From: Rhodospirillales bacterium
Lineage (GTDB): Bacteria; Pseudomonadota; Alphaproteobacteria; Rhodospirillales; Defluviicoccaceae
Direction: 5' to 3'
NCBI GenBank assembly: GCA_007695045.1
Contig: REEP01000035.1
Location: 1-39,102, forward strand
DNA: 39,102 nucleotides
The notes under the pieces were generated by a model. It made no database searches and was not told where the DNA came from. It worked only from the letters and a program-made list of their open reading frames with translations. The position numbers and the translations under genes are program-made. Position 1 is the stretch's first letter; each line of letters begins with the position of its first letter. Of the stretch, positions 23,921-32,836 are shown piece after piece.

Positions 23921-24676
23921 CTACGGTGCGATGGAAAGCGTTGTCGCGCCCATGATCTGCCCGGTTTCGCGTGCCTGAACCATCACCGCCACTGTGGTCG
24001 CGCCCGTGTTCCCGTCGGCGACGGGCAGGGGAACCGTCAGGTGGTGGTTGCCGCCGTCCCATGTGTCCAGCCGGCGTAGCTCGGTCACCACGTTGACATG
24101 ACGCAAGCGGCTCCCGGCGTTGTGGCCCGATTGCACCTCCGTGCTGCGCTCCCGGTCGAACACCACCAGCCACACGTCGGCGCCACCGTCGGGGTTCCGG
24201 CCGGGACCGTCGCTCAGGTTTATGCTCAGGTCGTCAGGATCGCGGCGATTCAGGGTTACCGAGACCCGATCGGCACGTGGTGCCTCGCTGATGCGGTGTC
24301 TGACGGTAGATGCATCGGTGCCGGGCAGATGAGTGACCCCTTGAATCACCATTTGCGGTGTATAGACATAGGGAAGATCGAAGCGATCGGCGTAAGCCCG
24401 CTGTCGGCGGGTGCCCTCGGCCGTGGCGAACGGATCCTGCCAGCCGAGGTAGTCCCAATAGTCCACATGAACGGAGAGAGCCAGGACGCCGGGCTCGTCG
24501 GCGAGTTCGCGCAGCAGCGCGTCGGCCGGCGGGCACCGCGGACAGCCTTGCGAGGTGAACAGCTCCACCACGGTGAGGGGCTCCCCCGCTGCGGCCGGCA
24601 TCACGGGCACCAGACGCAGCGACAGCATAACAGCCGTCAACGCCACCGCCGAAGCATGCAGGATGAGCCGCCCCAT
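23921..24676 (-). CDS. DUF1223 family secreted thioredoxin-like protein
   Basis: This is a 251-aa exported protein of the DUF1223 family, whose members have a thioredoxin-like fold. After a signal peptide (cut likely near AAAGEP, about residue 31) come VVELFTSQGCPRCPPADALL with the redox pair C45/C48, and SVHVDYWDYLGWQDPFA, the family signature. Function is not established; oxidative or envelope stress roles are guesses. I chose the ATG at 24676 because it gives a normal signal peptide. A GTG at 24739 would add 21 basic residues and would lie inside a hairpin. It follows acnA on the same strand, a pairing I believe is common in alphaproteobacteria. Confidence 0.82.
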   Translation of the reverse strand: MGRLILHASAVALTAVMLSLRLVPVMPAAAGEPLTVVELFTSQGCPRCPPADALLRELADEPGVLALSVHVDYWDYLGWQDPFATAEGTRRQRAYADRFDLPYVYTPQMVIQGVTHLPGTDASTVRHRISEAPRADRVSVTLNRRDPDDLSINLSDGPGRNPDGGADVWLVVFDRERSTEVQSGHNAGSRLRHVNVVTELRRLDTWDGGNHHLTVPLPVADGNTGATTVAVMVQARETGQIMGATTLSIAP

Positions 24677-24716
24677 AACGCCGTAGCTAATGCGCTTCAG
24701 CAGCCGTTCCCAATCA

Positions 24717-24744
24717 CGGCGCAGTGATCTTCGGATCACCGCCG
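24717..24744 (-). terminator. Hairpin between acnA and the DUF1223 gene
   Basis: On the transcribed strand CGGCG-GTGATC, loop CGAA, GATCAC-TG-CGCCG forms an 11-bp stem broken by a two-base bulge, beginning 22 bases past the acnA stop. There is no run of U after it, so it may stabilise the acnA mRNA end or partly terminate rather than fully end transcription. Confidence 0.5.
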
Positions 24745-24766
24745 GGTATTACGCTGGTCAACGCCC

Positions 24767-27505
24767 TCAAGTCGCTTGGCCGAGCCGGTTCAAGACATAC
24801 TGCAGGATGCCGCCGCTCCGGTAATAGTCCAGTTCGTCCACCGTATCGATGCGGCACAGAAGTGGCACTTCTTGATCCGACCCGTCCGCCCGGTGGATGG
24901 TGAGGGTGACTTCCATGCCCGGCTTCACCTCGCCGTCGAGGCCCGTGACGTCAAAGGTTTCCGAGCCGTCGAGACCAAGTGTCTTGCGCGTGGTCCCTTC
25001 CTGGAACTGCAGGGGCAGAATGCCCATGCCCACCAGGTTGGAGCGGTGGATGCGCTCGTAGCTCTCGGCGATCACCGCCTTGACGCCCAGCAGCCGGGTT
25101 CCCTTGGCCGCCCAGTCGCGGGACGACCCGGTGCCATATTCCTTGCCGGCGAACACCAGCAACGGTGTGCCGTTGTTCTGGTAGTGCATGGCGGCGTCAT
25201 AGATCGGCATCACCGTGCCGTCCGGCATCAGCCGGGTCACGCCGCCTTCGGTGCCCGGCGCCATCTCGTTGCGGATGCGGATATTGGCGAAGGTGCCGCG
25301 CATCATCACTTCGTGATTGCCGCGGCGGGATCCGTAGGAGTTGAAGTCCCGGTAACTGACGCCGTGCTCGATCAGGTAAGCACCGGCCGGGCTGTCCTTC
25401 TTGATGGCCCCGGCCGGGGAAATGTGATCGGTGGTCACACTGTCGCCGACGATGGCCAGGGCACGGGCCCCGTTGATGTCGGCGAAACCCTGCTCGCCTT
25501 GGTCTTCGAAGAAAGTGGGATGGCGGACGTAGGTCGATTCCGGCTTCCAGGCATAGGTCTCGCCACGCGCCACCTCCAGTCCCCGCCAGACGTCGTCGCC
25601 GCGGAACACATCGGCATAGCGCGCGCGGAACAGGTCCGGGGTCACCCACTCGTCAATCTGATCCTGGATGTCCTTGTTGCTGGGCCAGATGTCCTTGAGA
25701 TACACGTCCTGGCCTTCCTCACCGGTGCCCAGGGAGTCGCTGAGAAGACTCGCCTTCATCGTCCCCGCGATCGCATACGCCACCACCAGGGGCGGCGAGG
25801 CCAGATAGTTGGCGCGCGTCTGCGGGTGGATGCGTCCTTCGAAGTTGCGGTTGCCCGAGAGCACCGCGGCGACCGTGAGGTCACCCTCGTCGATGGCCTT
25901 GGCGATCGGCTCCGGCAGCGGACCCGAGTTGCCGATACACGTGGTGCAGCCGTAGCCCACCAGGTTGAAGCCGAGGGCGTCCAGATCGGTTTGCAGGCCG
26001 CTGTCTTCCAGGTAGCCCGAGACCACCTGCGAGCCGGGCGCGAACGATGTCTTGACCCAAGGCTTGACGGTAAGACCCTGGCGTCGGGCGTTGCGGGCCA
26101 GCAGGCCGGCGCCGATCAGCACGCTGGGGTTCGACGTGTTGGTACAGCTGGTGATCGCGGCGATCACCACGTCACCATCGCACAGTTTGTAATTGGCCCC
26201 TTCCACCGCCACTTCGCAGTCAACCTGAGGAACGGTGCCGCCGCCTTCCTCCTCCATGTCGCTGGCCGAGTTGGCGCCATGGACGCCCCGCTCCGATGCG
26301 AGGAAGTGTTCGAACGCTGTTGCCGCCGCCGACAGCGCCACCCGGTCCTGCGGCCGCTTGGGCCCGGCCAGCGACGGCTCGACGGTAGCGAGGTCGAGTT
26401 CCAGGGTGTCGCTGAACTCCGGGTCGGGCGTGTCGGCGTCCCGCCACAGCCCCTGCGCCTTGGCATAGGCCTCGACCAGGGCAACCCGCTCCGGATCCCG
26501 GCCGGTGAAGGTGAGGTAATCCAGGGCCGCCTGCCCGATGGGGAAGAAGCCGCAGGTGGCGCCGTACTCCGGCGACATGTTGCCGATGGTGGCCTGGTCG
26601 GCCAGGGTCAGGTGGTCCAGGCCGGGACCGTAGAACTCGACGAACTTGCCGACCACGCCTTTTTTGCGCAGCATCTCGGTCACCGTCAGCACCAAGTCGG
26701 TGGCGGTGGTGCCTTCCTTCAGGCGGCCGATCATCTTGAAGCCCACCACCTGCGGGATCAGCATGGAAATCGGCTGGCCCAGCATCGCCGCCTCGGCCTC
26801 GATCCCGCCGACACCCCAGCCCAGAACGGACAGGCCGTTGATCATGGTGGTGTGGCTGTCGGTTCCCACCAGGGTATCCGGGTAGGCGAGTGTGGTGCCG
26901 TCGGCATCCCCGGTCCAAACCACTTGGGCCAGATATTCCAGGTTGACCTGGTGACAGATGCCGGTGCCGGGGGGCACTACCCGGAAGTTGTGAAATGCCT
27001 CCTGCCCCCAGCGCAGGAATTCGTACCGTTCCTGATTGCGCTCGAACTCCCGCTCGACGTTTTGACGGAACGCGTCGGCGTTACCGAACTCGTCCACCAT
27101 CACGGAGTGGTCGATCACCAGGTCCACAGGCACCAGCGGGTTGATCTTCTGCGGATCGCCACCACGCTGAACCATGGCGTCGCGCATTGCCGCCAAGTCG
27201 ACCACGGCCGGCACGCCGGTGAAGTCCTGCATCAGGACCCGGGCCGGGCGGAACGCGATCTCCCGTGTGGAGCTGCGCGACTGCAGCCAGAGTGCCATCG
27301 CCTTGATGTCGTCGACGGTGACGGTGCGCCCATCCTCGAACCGCAACAAATTCTCCAGCAGCACCTTCAAAGAGAACGGCAACCGCGTCACGTCGCCGAA
27401 GCCGGCCGCGGCGACGGCGTCCAGGCTGAAGTATTCGTACGTCCGATCACCGACCTTAAGGCTGCGGCGGGCGTTCAGGGTATCGTGGCCGGATGCGGAC
27501 ACCAT
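24767..27505 (-). CDS. acnA: Aconitate hydratase A
   Basis: This 912-aa enzyme interconverts citrate and isocitrate in the TCA cycle. Three cysteines that hold the [4Fe-4S] cluster are visible: C454 ([10 protein letters not shown]) and C520/C523 ([12 protein letters not shown]). [19 protein letters not shown] (about 216-234) and the C-terminal swivel-domain segment [14 protein letters not shown] confirm the AcnA/IRP group rather than AcnB. The length is normal. The ATG at 27505 has only a modest purine-rich stretch (GAGGGAGAAGCGCC) upstream. The 229 bases to hisG should hold its promoter. AcnA-type enzymes can bind mRNA when the cluster is lost; nothing here tests that. Confidence 0.97.
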   Translation of the reverse strand: MVSASGHDTLNARRSLKVGDRTYEYFSLDAVAAAGFGDVTRLPFSLKVLLENLLRFEDGRTVTVDDIKAMALWLQSRSSTREIAFRPARVLMQDFTGVPAVVDLAAMRDAMVQRGGDPQKINPLVPVDLVIDHSVMVDEFGNADAFRQNVEREFERNQERYEFLRWGQEAFHNFRVVPPGTGICHQVNLEYLAQVVWTGDADGTTLAYPDTLVGTDSHTTMINGLSVLGWGVGGIEAEAAMLGQPISMLIPQVVGFKMIGRLKEGTTATDLVLTVTEMLRKKGVVGKFVEFYGPGLDHLTLADQATIGNMSPEYGATCGFFPIGQAALDYLTFTGRDPERVALVEAYAKAQGLWRDADTPDPEFSDTLELDLATVEPSLAGPKRPQDRVALSAAATAFEHFLASERGVHGANSASDMEEEGGGTVPQVDCEVAVEGANYKLCDGDVVIAAITSCTNTSNPSVLIGAGLLARNARRQGLTVKPWVKTSFAPGSQVVSGYLEDSGLQTDLDALGFNLVGYGCTTCIGNSGPLPEPIAKAIDEGDLTVAAVLSGNRNFEGRIHPQTRANYLASPPLVVAYAIAGTMKASLLSDSLGTGEEGQDVYLKDIWPSNKDIQDQIDEWVTPDLFRARYADVFRGDDVWRGLEVARGETYAWKPESTYVRHPTFFEDQGEQGFADINGARALAIVGDSVTTDHISPAGAIKKDSPAGAYLIEHGVSYRDFNSYGSRRGNHEVMMRGTFANIRIRNEMAPGTEGGVTRLMPDGTVMPIYDAAMHYQNNGTPLLVFAGKEYGTGSSRDWAAKGTRLLGVKAVIAESYERIHRSNLVGMGILPLQFQEGTTRKTLGLDGSETFDVTGLDGEVKPGMEVTLTIHRADGSDQEVPLLCRIDTVDELDYYRSGGILQYVLNRLGQAT

Positions 27506-27734
27506 GGCGCTTCTCCCTCGGATCTGGCACTCTGTCGTTCGCGGACGCTATGAGCATACTTCGCCGCGCAAGTCCACCCGAGACAGCAACGCAGCGTGGC
27601 TCAGCGCGGCGTCGGCACGATCCGACGTGGTGGCTCGTACGCCGGCCGGCAAGTAGGGTGCCGATGTTGGGCCCCGTTTCGCGCCAACGCTTGGTTGAGC
27701 GCCTGCCGTCCGGCTTGTCGCTTCACCAGGGCGT

Positions 27735-28607
27735 TCAACAGATCTTGTTCAGGGCGAGTTCCAGGATACCCTCCGCGCCGGCGGCCTTCAACTGCGGTAC
27801 CAGCGTCCGCACCTGTTGGCGATCGACCACCGTCTCCACGGCAAGCCAGCCGGAGTCGGTCAGGTGGTTGACGGTCGGGGCATGAAGGCTCGGCAGCAAG
27901 GCGGTGACACTGTCGATGTGTGTCGCCGGGACGTTCATCTTCAGCACCACCTTGCCGCGGGCGGCCAGAGCCGCCTGCAACAGCAGCGCGATCTGTTCGA
28001 TCTTGTGGCGGCGCCCCGCGTCCGCCATGGCGGCATGGCTCGCAACCAGCACGGTGTGGGTGTGCAGCACGTCGGCGAGAATGCGGAGACCATGGGCGCG
28101 AATGGTGGTGCCGGTCTCGGTCAGTTCCACAGCGGCGTCGGCCAGCCCCTCCACCACCTTGGCCTCGGTGGCGCCCCAGGAGAACTGCACGGTGGCCTCC
28201 ACCCCCTGCTCGGCAAGGTACCGCCGGGTATAGCCCACCAGTTCGGTGGCGATGATGCGGCCCGTGAGGTCGGCGACCGAAGCGACGGGGGATTCCTGCT
28301 TGACGACCAGGACCCACCGGGCCGGCCGGTCCGAGGCGCGGGAGTAGACCAGATCGGCGACCACGGCCACGTCGGCCTGCGTTTCCAGGATCCAGTCGAT
28401 CCCGCACAGACCGGCATCGAGGGTGCCGCCGGCCACGTAGGGCCCCATTTCCTGGGACCGGACCAGGGCGCAGGCGATGTCCGGATCGTCGATCGCCGGG
28501 AAGTAGTTGCGTGCCCGGGGCTGAATGGTCCACCCGGCGTGGGCGAACAGGTCGACAGTGGCGGCCTCCAGGCTGCCCTTGGGGATGCCAAGCTTGAGCG
28601 GTGCCAT
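27735..28607 (-). CDS. hisG: ATP phosphoribosyltransferase, long form
   Basis: This enzyme (290 aa) joins ATP and PRPP in the first and feedback-controlled step of histidine synthesis. It opens MAPLKLGIPKGSLE, and the PRPP-binding loop is ELTETGTTIRAHG (161-173). The extra C-terminal domain (about 215-290) is the ACT-like histidine-sensing domain of the long, HisZ-independent form. I chose the ATG at 28607; the 36-residue upstream extension is Arg/Pro-rich and unlike HisG. No other his biosynthesis gene is adjacent; hisS at the right end is a tRNA synthetase. The gene is 127 bases from the LuxR-type regulator, both on the minus strand. Confidence 0.95.
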   Translation of the reverse strand: MAPLKLGIPKGSLEAATVDLFAHAGWTIQPRARNYFPAIDDPDIACALVRSQEMGPYVAGGTLDAGLCGIDWILETQADVAVVADLVYSRASDRPARWVLVVKQESPVASVADLTGRIIATELVGYTRRYLAEQGVEATVQFSWGATEAKVVEGLADAAVELTETGTTIRAHGLRILADVLHTHTVLVASHAAMADAGRRHKIEQIALLLQAALAARGKVVLKMNVPATHIDSVTALLPSLHAPTVNHLTDSGWLAVETVVDRQQVRTLVPQLKAAGAEGILELALNKIC

Positions 28608-28703
28608 GGTAATCCGGGCCGTGTGACGGGTGAATGGGCGGCTGGTATGCCCGGTCCTGCGGGCGCGGGGGTGCGATACCGGAAAGCCACGGCGCTGGCA
28701 AGG

Positions 28704-28725
28704 CCCCGGCGGCACCGCGCCGGGG
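28704..28725 (-). terminator. GC-rich hairpin after the LuxR-type gene
   Basis: CCCCGGCG and CGCCGGGG form a perfect 8-bp stem around a six-base loop, nine bases beyond the regulator stop codon. No U-run follows, so it could slow or end transcription before hisG, or only protect the mRNA end. Confidence 0.45.
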
Positions 28726-28734
28726 ATCGGCCTG

Positions 28735-29886
28735 CTACAGGCTGAGGCCGCCCGGTCCGGAAATCACCATGCGAACCAACTCCGCCTGGCGCCCGGTTCC
28801 GGTCTTGCAGAAAATCTGCTTGAGGTGCTTGCGGATCGTCTCGTAGGCGACATCCAGCAATTCGGCGATTTCGTCGAGCCGATAGCCGTTGGCCAGCAGA
28901 GCCGCCACACGCGCCTCGGCGCCGGTCAGCCCGTAGATCTGACGAAGACGGATTTCGTCCACCTCGCCCGCATGCTCCGGATCACCGACAAACACGACCG
29001 CTGCCGGTTCTTCCCACCCGGCCGTGTCGCCGCTGCTGCGCACCGGACTGACCAGGACGGAAACCGGCCGCCCCCCGCTGGTACGGGCAATGGAAAATGC
29101 GGTTGTGCGGGCGGCCCGGTTGCGAGGCCCCGCGTGCAGCGCTTCGGCAATGAGATCGCGCAGCCGCACCCGGCGACCCTCGCGGATCATCTCAAGCCCC
29201 AGGCGGCCCACGACGAACACCTCACGATCGCTCAGGACCGCTCGGGCGGTCCGATTGGTGGCCAGCGGGACGCCGCCGAGGCTCACCAGGATGACGCCGA
29301 TGGGCATCAGGTCGAGGGTATCCAACGCCACCTGCCGCACGTTCTGACTGCGGCGCAGCATGGCGCCGGCACGCAAGCCCCGCTGCAGATACGGCATGAG
29401 CCGGCGCAACAGCGCCGCTTCCGCATCGCCGAACGGTTTCTGATCGCTCAATCTGGCCACGAGCAGGTAGGATATCTGGGCTCCCTGGCGTTCCAGTACG
29501 GCGAACAGCTGATGCGAGAGCCCTTGCGGCCCCAGCCAGTGCCGGGCGAAGTCGTTGGCGTGGGCAAGTTTCTCGGACACCATCTCGCTGCCGATCAACA
29601 CGGCACCCGGCGTCCGGAACGGATCTTCCCGTTGCAGCCAGGGGTTGCTCTCAAGGTACACATCGCCGTAGGATGCGATCAGGCTCACGTCGACACCGAC
29701 CGCGTGTTGCAAGCCGCCGGTGGCGGTGGCGAAATCGTGCGATGCCAGCGCGCACAGCCTGGCATCCAGGGCATCCCGCAGCTTGGCCAGGGCAGTCGGC
29801 CAGAACCGACCGTCCATGCTGGCACCGTAGAAATCGGATACCAGATCGACCAGCGCTGCCGCACCGATATTGTCCGAAGTCTGCAT
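28735..29886 (-). CDS. LuxR-type transcriptional regulator
   Basis: This 383-aa regulator has a C-terminal LuxR/GerE helix-turn-helix (about 320-377): LTGAEARVAALLANGYRLDEIAELLDV then YETIRKHLKQIFCKTG, where K/R-rich helix 3 would read DNA. The long N-terminal part has a PAS-like segment from about 190 (LDLMPIGVILVSLGGVPLATN). The ligand is unknown. No receiver-domain aspartate pattern or LuxI gene is seen, so it is not an obvious quorum sensor or two-component regulator. It is divergent from the DUF1178 gene, and the 212-base space between carries inverted repeats. Confidence 0.87.
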   Translation of the reverse strand: MQTSDNIGAAALVDLVSDFYGASMDGRFWPTALAKLRDALDARLCALASHDFATATGGLQHAVGVDVSLIASYGDVYLESNPWLQREDPFRTPGAVLIGSEMVSEKLAHANDFARHWLGPQGLSHQLFAVLERQGAQISYLLVARLSDQKPFGDAEAALLRRLMPYLQRGLRAGAMLRRSQNVRQVALDTLDLMPIGVILVSLGGVPLATNRTARAVLSDREVFVVGRLGLEMIREGRRVRLRDLIAEALHAGPRNRAARTTAFSIARTSGGRPVSVLVSPVRSSGDTAGWEEPAAVVFVGDPEHAGEVDEIRLRQIYGLTGAEARVAALLANGYRLDEIAELLDVAYETIRKHLKQIFCKTGTGRQAELVRMVISGPGGLSL

Positions 29887-30098
29887 GGGTCACCATTCGC
29901 GCACCGGCTTCTCGTCCCTGCGACGCGATTGCCGGACGCGGGAATTAGGCATCGGGTCCCGTTAAAAATACCCTTACGGGAATCGCCGATTGAGATCCAG
30001 GCGGACGGACTGGTGCCGCGCCGGCTGCAGGCTTACACTGTAACAATGCGAAGCGAGGGTAAAAGCATGAGTTGGCCAATTCAATCGGATGCCGGAAC
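29887..30098. promoter_or_regulatory. Divergent region between regulator and DUF1178 gene, with inverted repeats
   Basis: Two symmetric elements are visible. TCCCGT (29957-29962) pairs with ACGGGA (29976-29981) across an AT-rich 13-base spacer. TTACA-C-TGTAA lies at 30033-30043, overlapping a possible TACACT -10 box for the DUF1178 gene. The LuxR-type protein encoded next door is a natural candidate to bind here and control itself, but this is inference. Confidence 0.4.
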
Positions 30099-30566
30099 AT
30101 GATCCTGTTCGACCTGATCTGTGGCCAGGGACACGCGTTCGAGGGTTGGTTCCTGAGTGGCGAAGCCTTTGATGAACAGCGCGAGGCGAATGCGATCGCG
30201 TGCCCGCACTGCGGGTTGACGCACGTGGTCAAGGCACCCATGGCGCCACACGTGGCCCGTCGGATCGCGTCCCGGCCTGAAGAGGGTGCGGGGTCGGACT
30301 CCGCCGCCAGCGCCAGCGTGGCGGAGGCGCGCGCGGATGGTCCTGTCGATGGTCTGCGGCACGGCTTGGAAGCACTCCGCCGGCGGGTGGAAGCGACCTG
30401 CGATTACGTCGGCCAGCGCTTTCCGGAGGAGGCGCGCAGGATCCACTATGGTGAAACCGAAGCGCGGAGCATTTTCGGCGAGGCCAGTTCCAGCGAAGCC
30501 AAGGCGCTGGCCGATGAAGGCATCGCCGTCACGCGCATTCCCTGGCTGCCGCGCCGCAACGACTGA
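30099..30566 (+). CDS. DUF1178 family protein
   Basis: This 155-aa protein of unknown function opens MILFDLICGQGHAFEGWF and continues with FDEQ and a CPHC pair. Cys8, Cys35 and Cys38 with His12 suggest a rubredoxin- or zinc-ribbon-like metal site. VVKAPMAP follows, as usual in the family. The C-terminal part ends RIHYGETEARSIFGEASSSEAKALADEGI and IPWLPRRND, the most conserved block. The ATG at 30099 starts directly at the conserved N-terminus; a longer frame adds nine unrelated residues. It is convergent with ubiG with 13 bases between, an arrangement consistent with Rhodospirillales. Confidence 0.87.
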   Translation: MILFDLICGQGHAFEGWFLSGEAFDEQREANAIACPHCGLTHVVKAPMAPHVARRIASRPEEGAGSDSAASASVAEARADGPVDGLRHGLEALRRRVEATCDYVGQRFPEEARRIHYGETEARSIFGEASSSEAKALADEGIAVTRIPWLPRRND

Positions 30567-30575
30567 CGGCGCGGC
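30548..30575. terminator. Hairpin spanning the DUF1178 stop codon
   Basis: GCCGCGCCG (30548-30556) and CGGCGCGGC (30567-30575) form a perfect 9-bp stem whose ten-base loop contains the DUF1178 stop codon (30564-30566). It lies at the junction of two convergent genes, so it may help end both transcripts, although neither side has a U-run. Confidence 0.5.
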
Positions 30576-30579
30576 GCGG

Positions 30580-31389
30580 TCAAGCGCCGGCCGCAGGTCC
30601 GGCCGCACCGGACTTCACCGCACTGACCAAGTAATTGACGTCGAGATCCCGTGACAGCGACCAAGTGCCGGTCAACGGGTTGAACGACATGCCGGAGATG
30701 TCGGTGAGGGTAAGGCCGGCGCGGCGCATGCCGCGCGCCAGTTCCGAGGGGCGGACGAACTTGCGCCAATCGTGGGTGCCGGCCGGAAGCCAGCGCAGAA
30801 TGTATTCGGCGCCGATCTTGGCCAGCGCCAGGGATTTCAAGGTGCGGTTGAGAGTGGCCAGCACCAGCACTCCGCCCGGTCGCAGCAGGGTCGCGCAGGC
30901 ATCGAGGAAGGCATCCGGGTCACTGACGTGTTCGATCACCTCCATGCTGACCACCGCGTCGAAGGTTCCCGCTAAACCCTCGACCACCAGGTCCTCCGGC
31001 AGGCAGCAGCGGTAGCGGATGTCGAGGGCGACCGACCGGGCATGCGCTTCGGCCACGCCGACGCCCATGGCATCGGCATCGATCCCGGTGACGGCCGCAC
31101 CGAGCCGGGTCAGCGGCTCCGCCATCAGGCCGCCGCCGCATCCGACGTCGAGCACGCGAAGCCCTTGCAGCGGCCGCGGCGCCAAGGGCGCCCGGCCGTA
31201 ATGCCGGGCCAGGGCATCCCGGGTATAGGCGATGCGGGTCGGATTGAGCTGGTGCAGTGGTCGGAACTCGCCCGCCGGGTCCCACCAGGCATCCGCGATG
31301 GCGGCGAACCGGGCGATCTCGTCCGCGGACGCGGTGCCGCCGCTCGAGCCTTCCGCGGCCTTCGTAACCCCTGTCGCGTACCGTCCCAT
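30580..31389 (-). CDS. ubiG: Ubiquinone biosynthesis O-methyltransferase
   Basis: This 269-aa SAM-dependent enzyme performs the two O-methylations of ubiquinone synthesis. Signatures: [27 protein letters not shown] near the start (24-50), the SAM motif [15 protein letters not shown] (79-93), [10 protein letters not shown], and the C-terminal [13 protein letters not shown] ... [18 protein letters not shown]. The ATG at 31389 has AAAGGAG nine bases upstream; the 45-residue extension to 31524 is rejected because it runs through the repeat-rich intergenic region. It is divergent from lysC. Confidence 0.95.
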   Translation of the reverse strand: MGRYATGVTKAAEGSSGGTASADEIARFAAIADAWWDPAGEFRPLHQLNPTRIAYTRDALARHYGRAPLAPRPLQGLRVLDVGCGGGLMAEPLTRLGAAVTGIDADAMGVGVAEAHARSVALDIRYRCCLPEDLVVEGLAGTFDAVVSMEVIEHVSDPDAFLDACATLLRPGGVLVLATLNRTLKSLALAKIGAEYILRWLPAGTHDWRKFVRPSELARGMRRAGLTLTDISGMSFNPLTGTWSLSRDLDVNYLVSAVKSGAAGPAAGA

Positions 31390-31423
31390 CAGGATGGCTC
31401 CTTTCTTGGCTGGCTTCGCGCGT

Positions 31424-31539
31424 GTTGCCGAGATTTGCGTGAACGGGTATGTAACGGTTTGATCGATGCCTCGGCAACGGGCGCCGGATTTTGTGCCGGC
31501 GCCATTGCCGAGGTGCGTGTTCAACCCTATTACCCGTTC
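31424..31539. repeat. Direct and inverted repeats upstream of lysC
   Basis: GTTGCCGAG (31424-31432), its inverse CTCGGCAAC (31470-31478) and ATTGCCGAG (31504-31512) are three related elements. GAACGGGTA (31441-31449) has its inverse TACCCGTTC at 31531-31539. The first and third elements each start a TTGCCG-N17-TAT pattern (TATGTA at 31448, TATTAC at 31528), so they may be duplicated promoters for lysC. The repeats are seen directly; the roles are inferred. Confidence 0.65.
31469..31513 (+). promoter_or_regulatory. Long hairpin in the ubiG-lysC intergenic region
   Basis: CCTCGGCAA (31469-31477) pairs with TTGCCGAGG (31505-31513), and inside it GGCGCCGG (31480-31487) pairs with CCGGCGCC (31496-31503) around loop ATTTTGTG. 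This makes 17 Watson-Crick pairs with one small internal mismatch. No U-run follows. Its left arm can also pair with the upstream GTTGCCGAG copy, so two mutually exclusive folds are possible if the region is transcribed. Confidence 0.55.
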
Positions 31540-31548
31540 GGGAACGCC

Positions 31549-31575
31549 GCATCGGTGTCCACTGTTCCCCGATGC
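31549..31575 (+). promoter_or_regulatory. Hairpin in the lysC 5' untranslated region
   Basis: GCATCGG (31549-31555) and CCGATGC (31569-31575) form a perfect 7-bp stem with a 13-base loop, 30 bases upstream of the lysC start codon. It would lie in the leader if transcription starts from the TTGCCG/TATTAC pair near 31540. Confidence 0.4.
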
Positions 31576-31605
31576 AACAATAATCCGTCAACAGGATCAA
31601 GACGC

Positions 31606-32826
31606 ATGGCTCGAGTGGTACAGAAGTTCGGGGGCACCTCGGTCGCCAATCTGGCGCGCATGCAGGCGGTGGCGGAGCGGGTCAAGCGCGCTTACGACGC
31701 CGGGGACGAGGTTGCCGTCGTGGTGTCGGCCATGGCCGGGGAGACCGATCGCCTGTGTGCGCTGGTGGAGGCTGTCGGTCCGCTCTACGACGCCCGCGAG
31801 TACGATGTGGTGGTGGCCTCCGGCGAGCAGGTCAGTGCCGGCGTGTTCGCGTTGGTGTTGCAGCAGGCGGGGGTGCCGGCCCGGTCCTGGCAAGGCTGGC
31901 AGGTGCCCATCAGGACTGATGGCGCCCACGGGCGGGCGCGCATCGCCGAGATCGAGGCCGAGGAACTGCTCCATCGGCTGGCCGGGCGCGAGGTTCCGGT
32001 GGTGTGCGGGTTTCAGGGTGTCGCGCCCGACGGCCGGGTGGCGACCTTGGGTCGGGGCGGGTCGGACACTAGTGCGGTGGCGCTGGCCGCGGCGCTCAAG
32101 GCGGATCGCTGCGACATCTATACCGATGTCGACGGGGTTTATACCTGCGATCCGCGTATCGTGAGCAAGGCGCGGAAGCTGACCAAGATCACCTTTGAAG
32201 AGATGCTGGAGATGGCCTCCCTCGGCGCCAAGGTTCTGCAGACCCGCGCCGTCGAGTTGGCCATGAAAGAAGCGGTGCGGCTCCAGGTGTTGTCGAGCTT
32301 CGAGGACGTGCCGGGAACCCTTGTGGTAGGGGAAGACGAAGTGCTGGAACAGGAAGTCATCAGCGGCGTGACCTACAGCCGCGACGAAGCCAAGATCACG
32401 CTGCTGCGCGTGCCCGATCGGCCCGGCGTTGCCGCCGGAATCTTCGGCCCGCTGGCCGAGGCCAGCATCAACGTGGACATGATCGTCCAGAATGTCTCGG
32501 CCGAACACGCCACCACCGACCTGACCTTTACCGTTCGCGAGGCCGATCTGGAACGGGCGGTCGCGGTGATCGGCGCGCACCGGGACAGCATCGGCTACGC
32601 CGACCTGCGCTCGGATGCCAACGTGGTCAAGGTGTCCGTCATCGGTGTCGGCATGCGGTCTCATGCCGGGGTGGCGCAAAAGATGTTCAGCACCCTGGCC
32701 GAGAAGGGGATCAACATCCAGGTCATCTCCACCTCGGAGATCAAGGTCAGCGTGCTCATCGAGGAAATCTACACCGAACTGGCCCTGCGCGCCCTGCATG
32801 CGGCATACGGCCTCGATGTCGCCTGA
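31606..32826 (+). CDS. lysC: Aspartate kinase
   Basis: This 406-aa enzyme phosphorylates aspartate, the first step towards lysine, threonine and methionine. It opens VVQKFGGTSVANLARMQ (kinase domain), has TLGRGGSDTSAVALA, and YTDVDGVYTCDPRIV for substrate binding. The C-terminal part (about 265-405) holds two ACT domains (RVPDRPGVAAGIFGPLAEASINVDMI; GVGMRSHAGVAQKMFSTLAEKGINI, both with ISTSEIKVS-type contacts) for feedback inhibition. The length is typical of the monofunctional enzyme. The ATG at 31606 has AGGA about nine bases upstream; the frame is open far upstream but without homology. It leads a probable lysC-NMO-ptsP transcript. Confidence 0.96.
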   Translation: MARVVQKFGGTSVANLARMQAVAERVKRAYDAGDEVAVVVSAMAGETDRLCALVEAVGPLYDAREYDVVVASGEQVSAGVFALVLQQAGVPARSWQGWQVPIRTDGAHGRARIAEIEAEELLHRLAGREVPVVCGFQGVAPDGRVATLGRGGSDTSAVALAAALKADRCDIYTDVDGVYTCDPRIVSKARKLTKITFEEMLEMASLGAKVLQTRAVELAMKEAVRLQVLSSFEDVPGTLVVGEDEVLEQEVISGVTYSRDEAKITLLRVPDRPGVAAGIFGPLAEASINVDMIVQNVSAEHATTDLTFTVREADLERAVAVIGAHRDSIGYADLRSDANVVKVSVIGVGMRSHAGVAQKMFSTLAEKGINIQVISTSEIKVSVLIEEIYTELALRALHAAYGLDVA

Positions 32827-32836
32827 TGCCGCCGCG

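Noticed and set aside
24776-27553. Plus-strand frame of 925 codons antisense to acnA
   Set aside because: Complementary shadow of a highly conserved enzyme; His/Gln/Val-rich translation has no family motif.
31424-31539. Mobile REP/ERIC-like element between ubiG and lysC
   Set aside because: No second copy was noticed in this window and no target duplication is visible; a genome-wide search would be needed to revive the idea.
31042-31605. Upstream extension of the lysC frame by 188 codons
   Set aside because: The extension runs antisense to ubiG and through the intergenic repeats; aspartate kinase homology starts at 31606.
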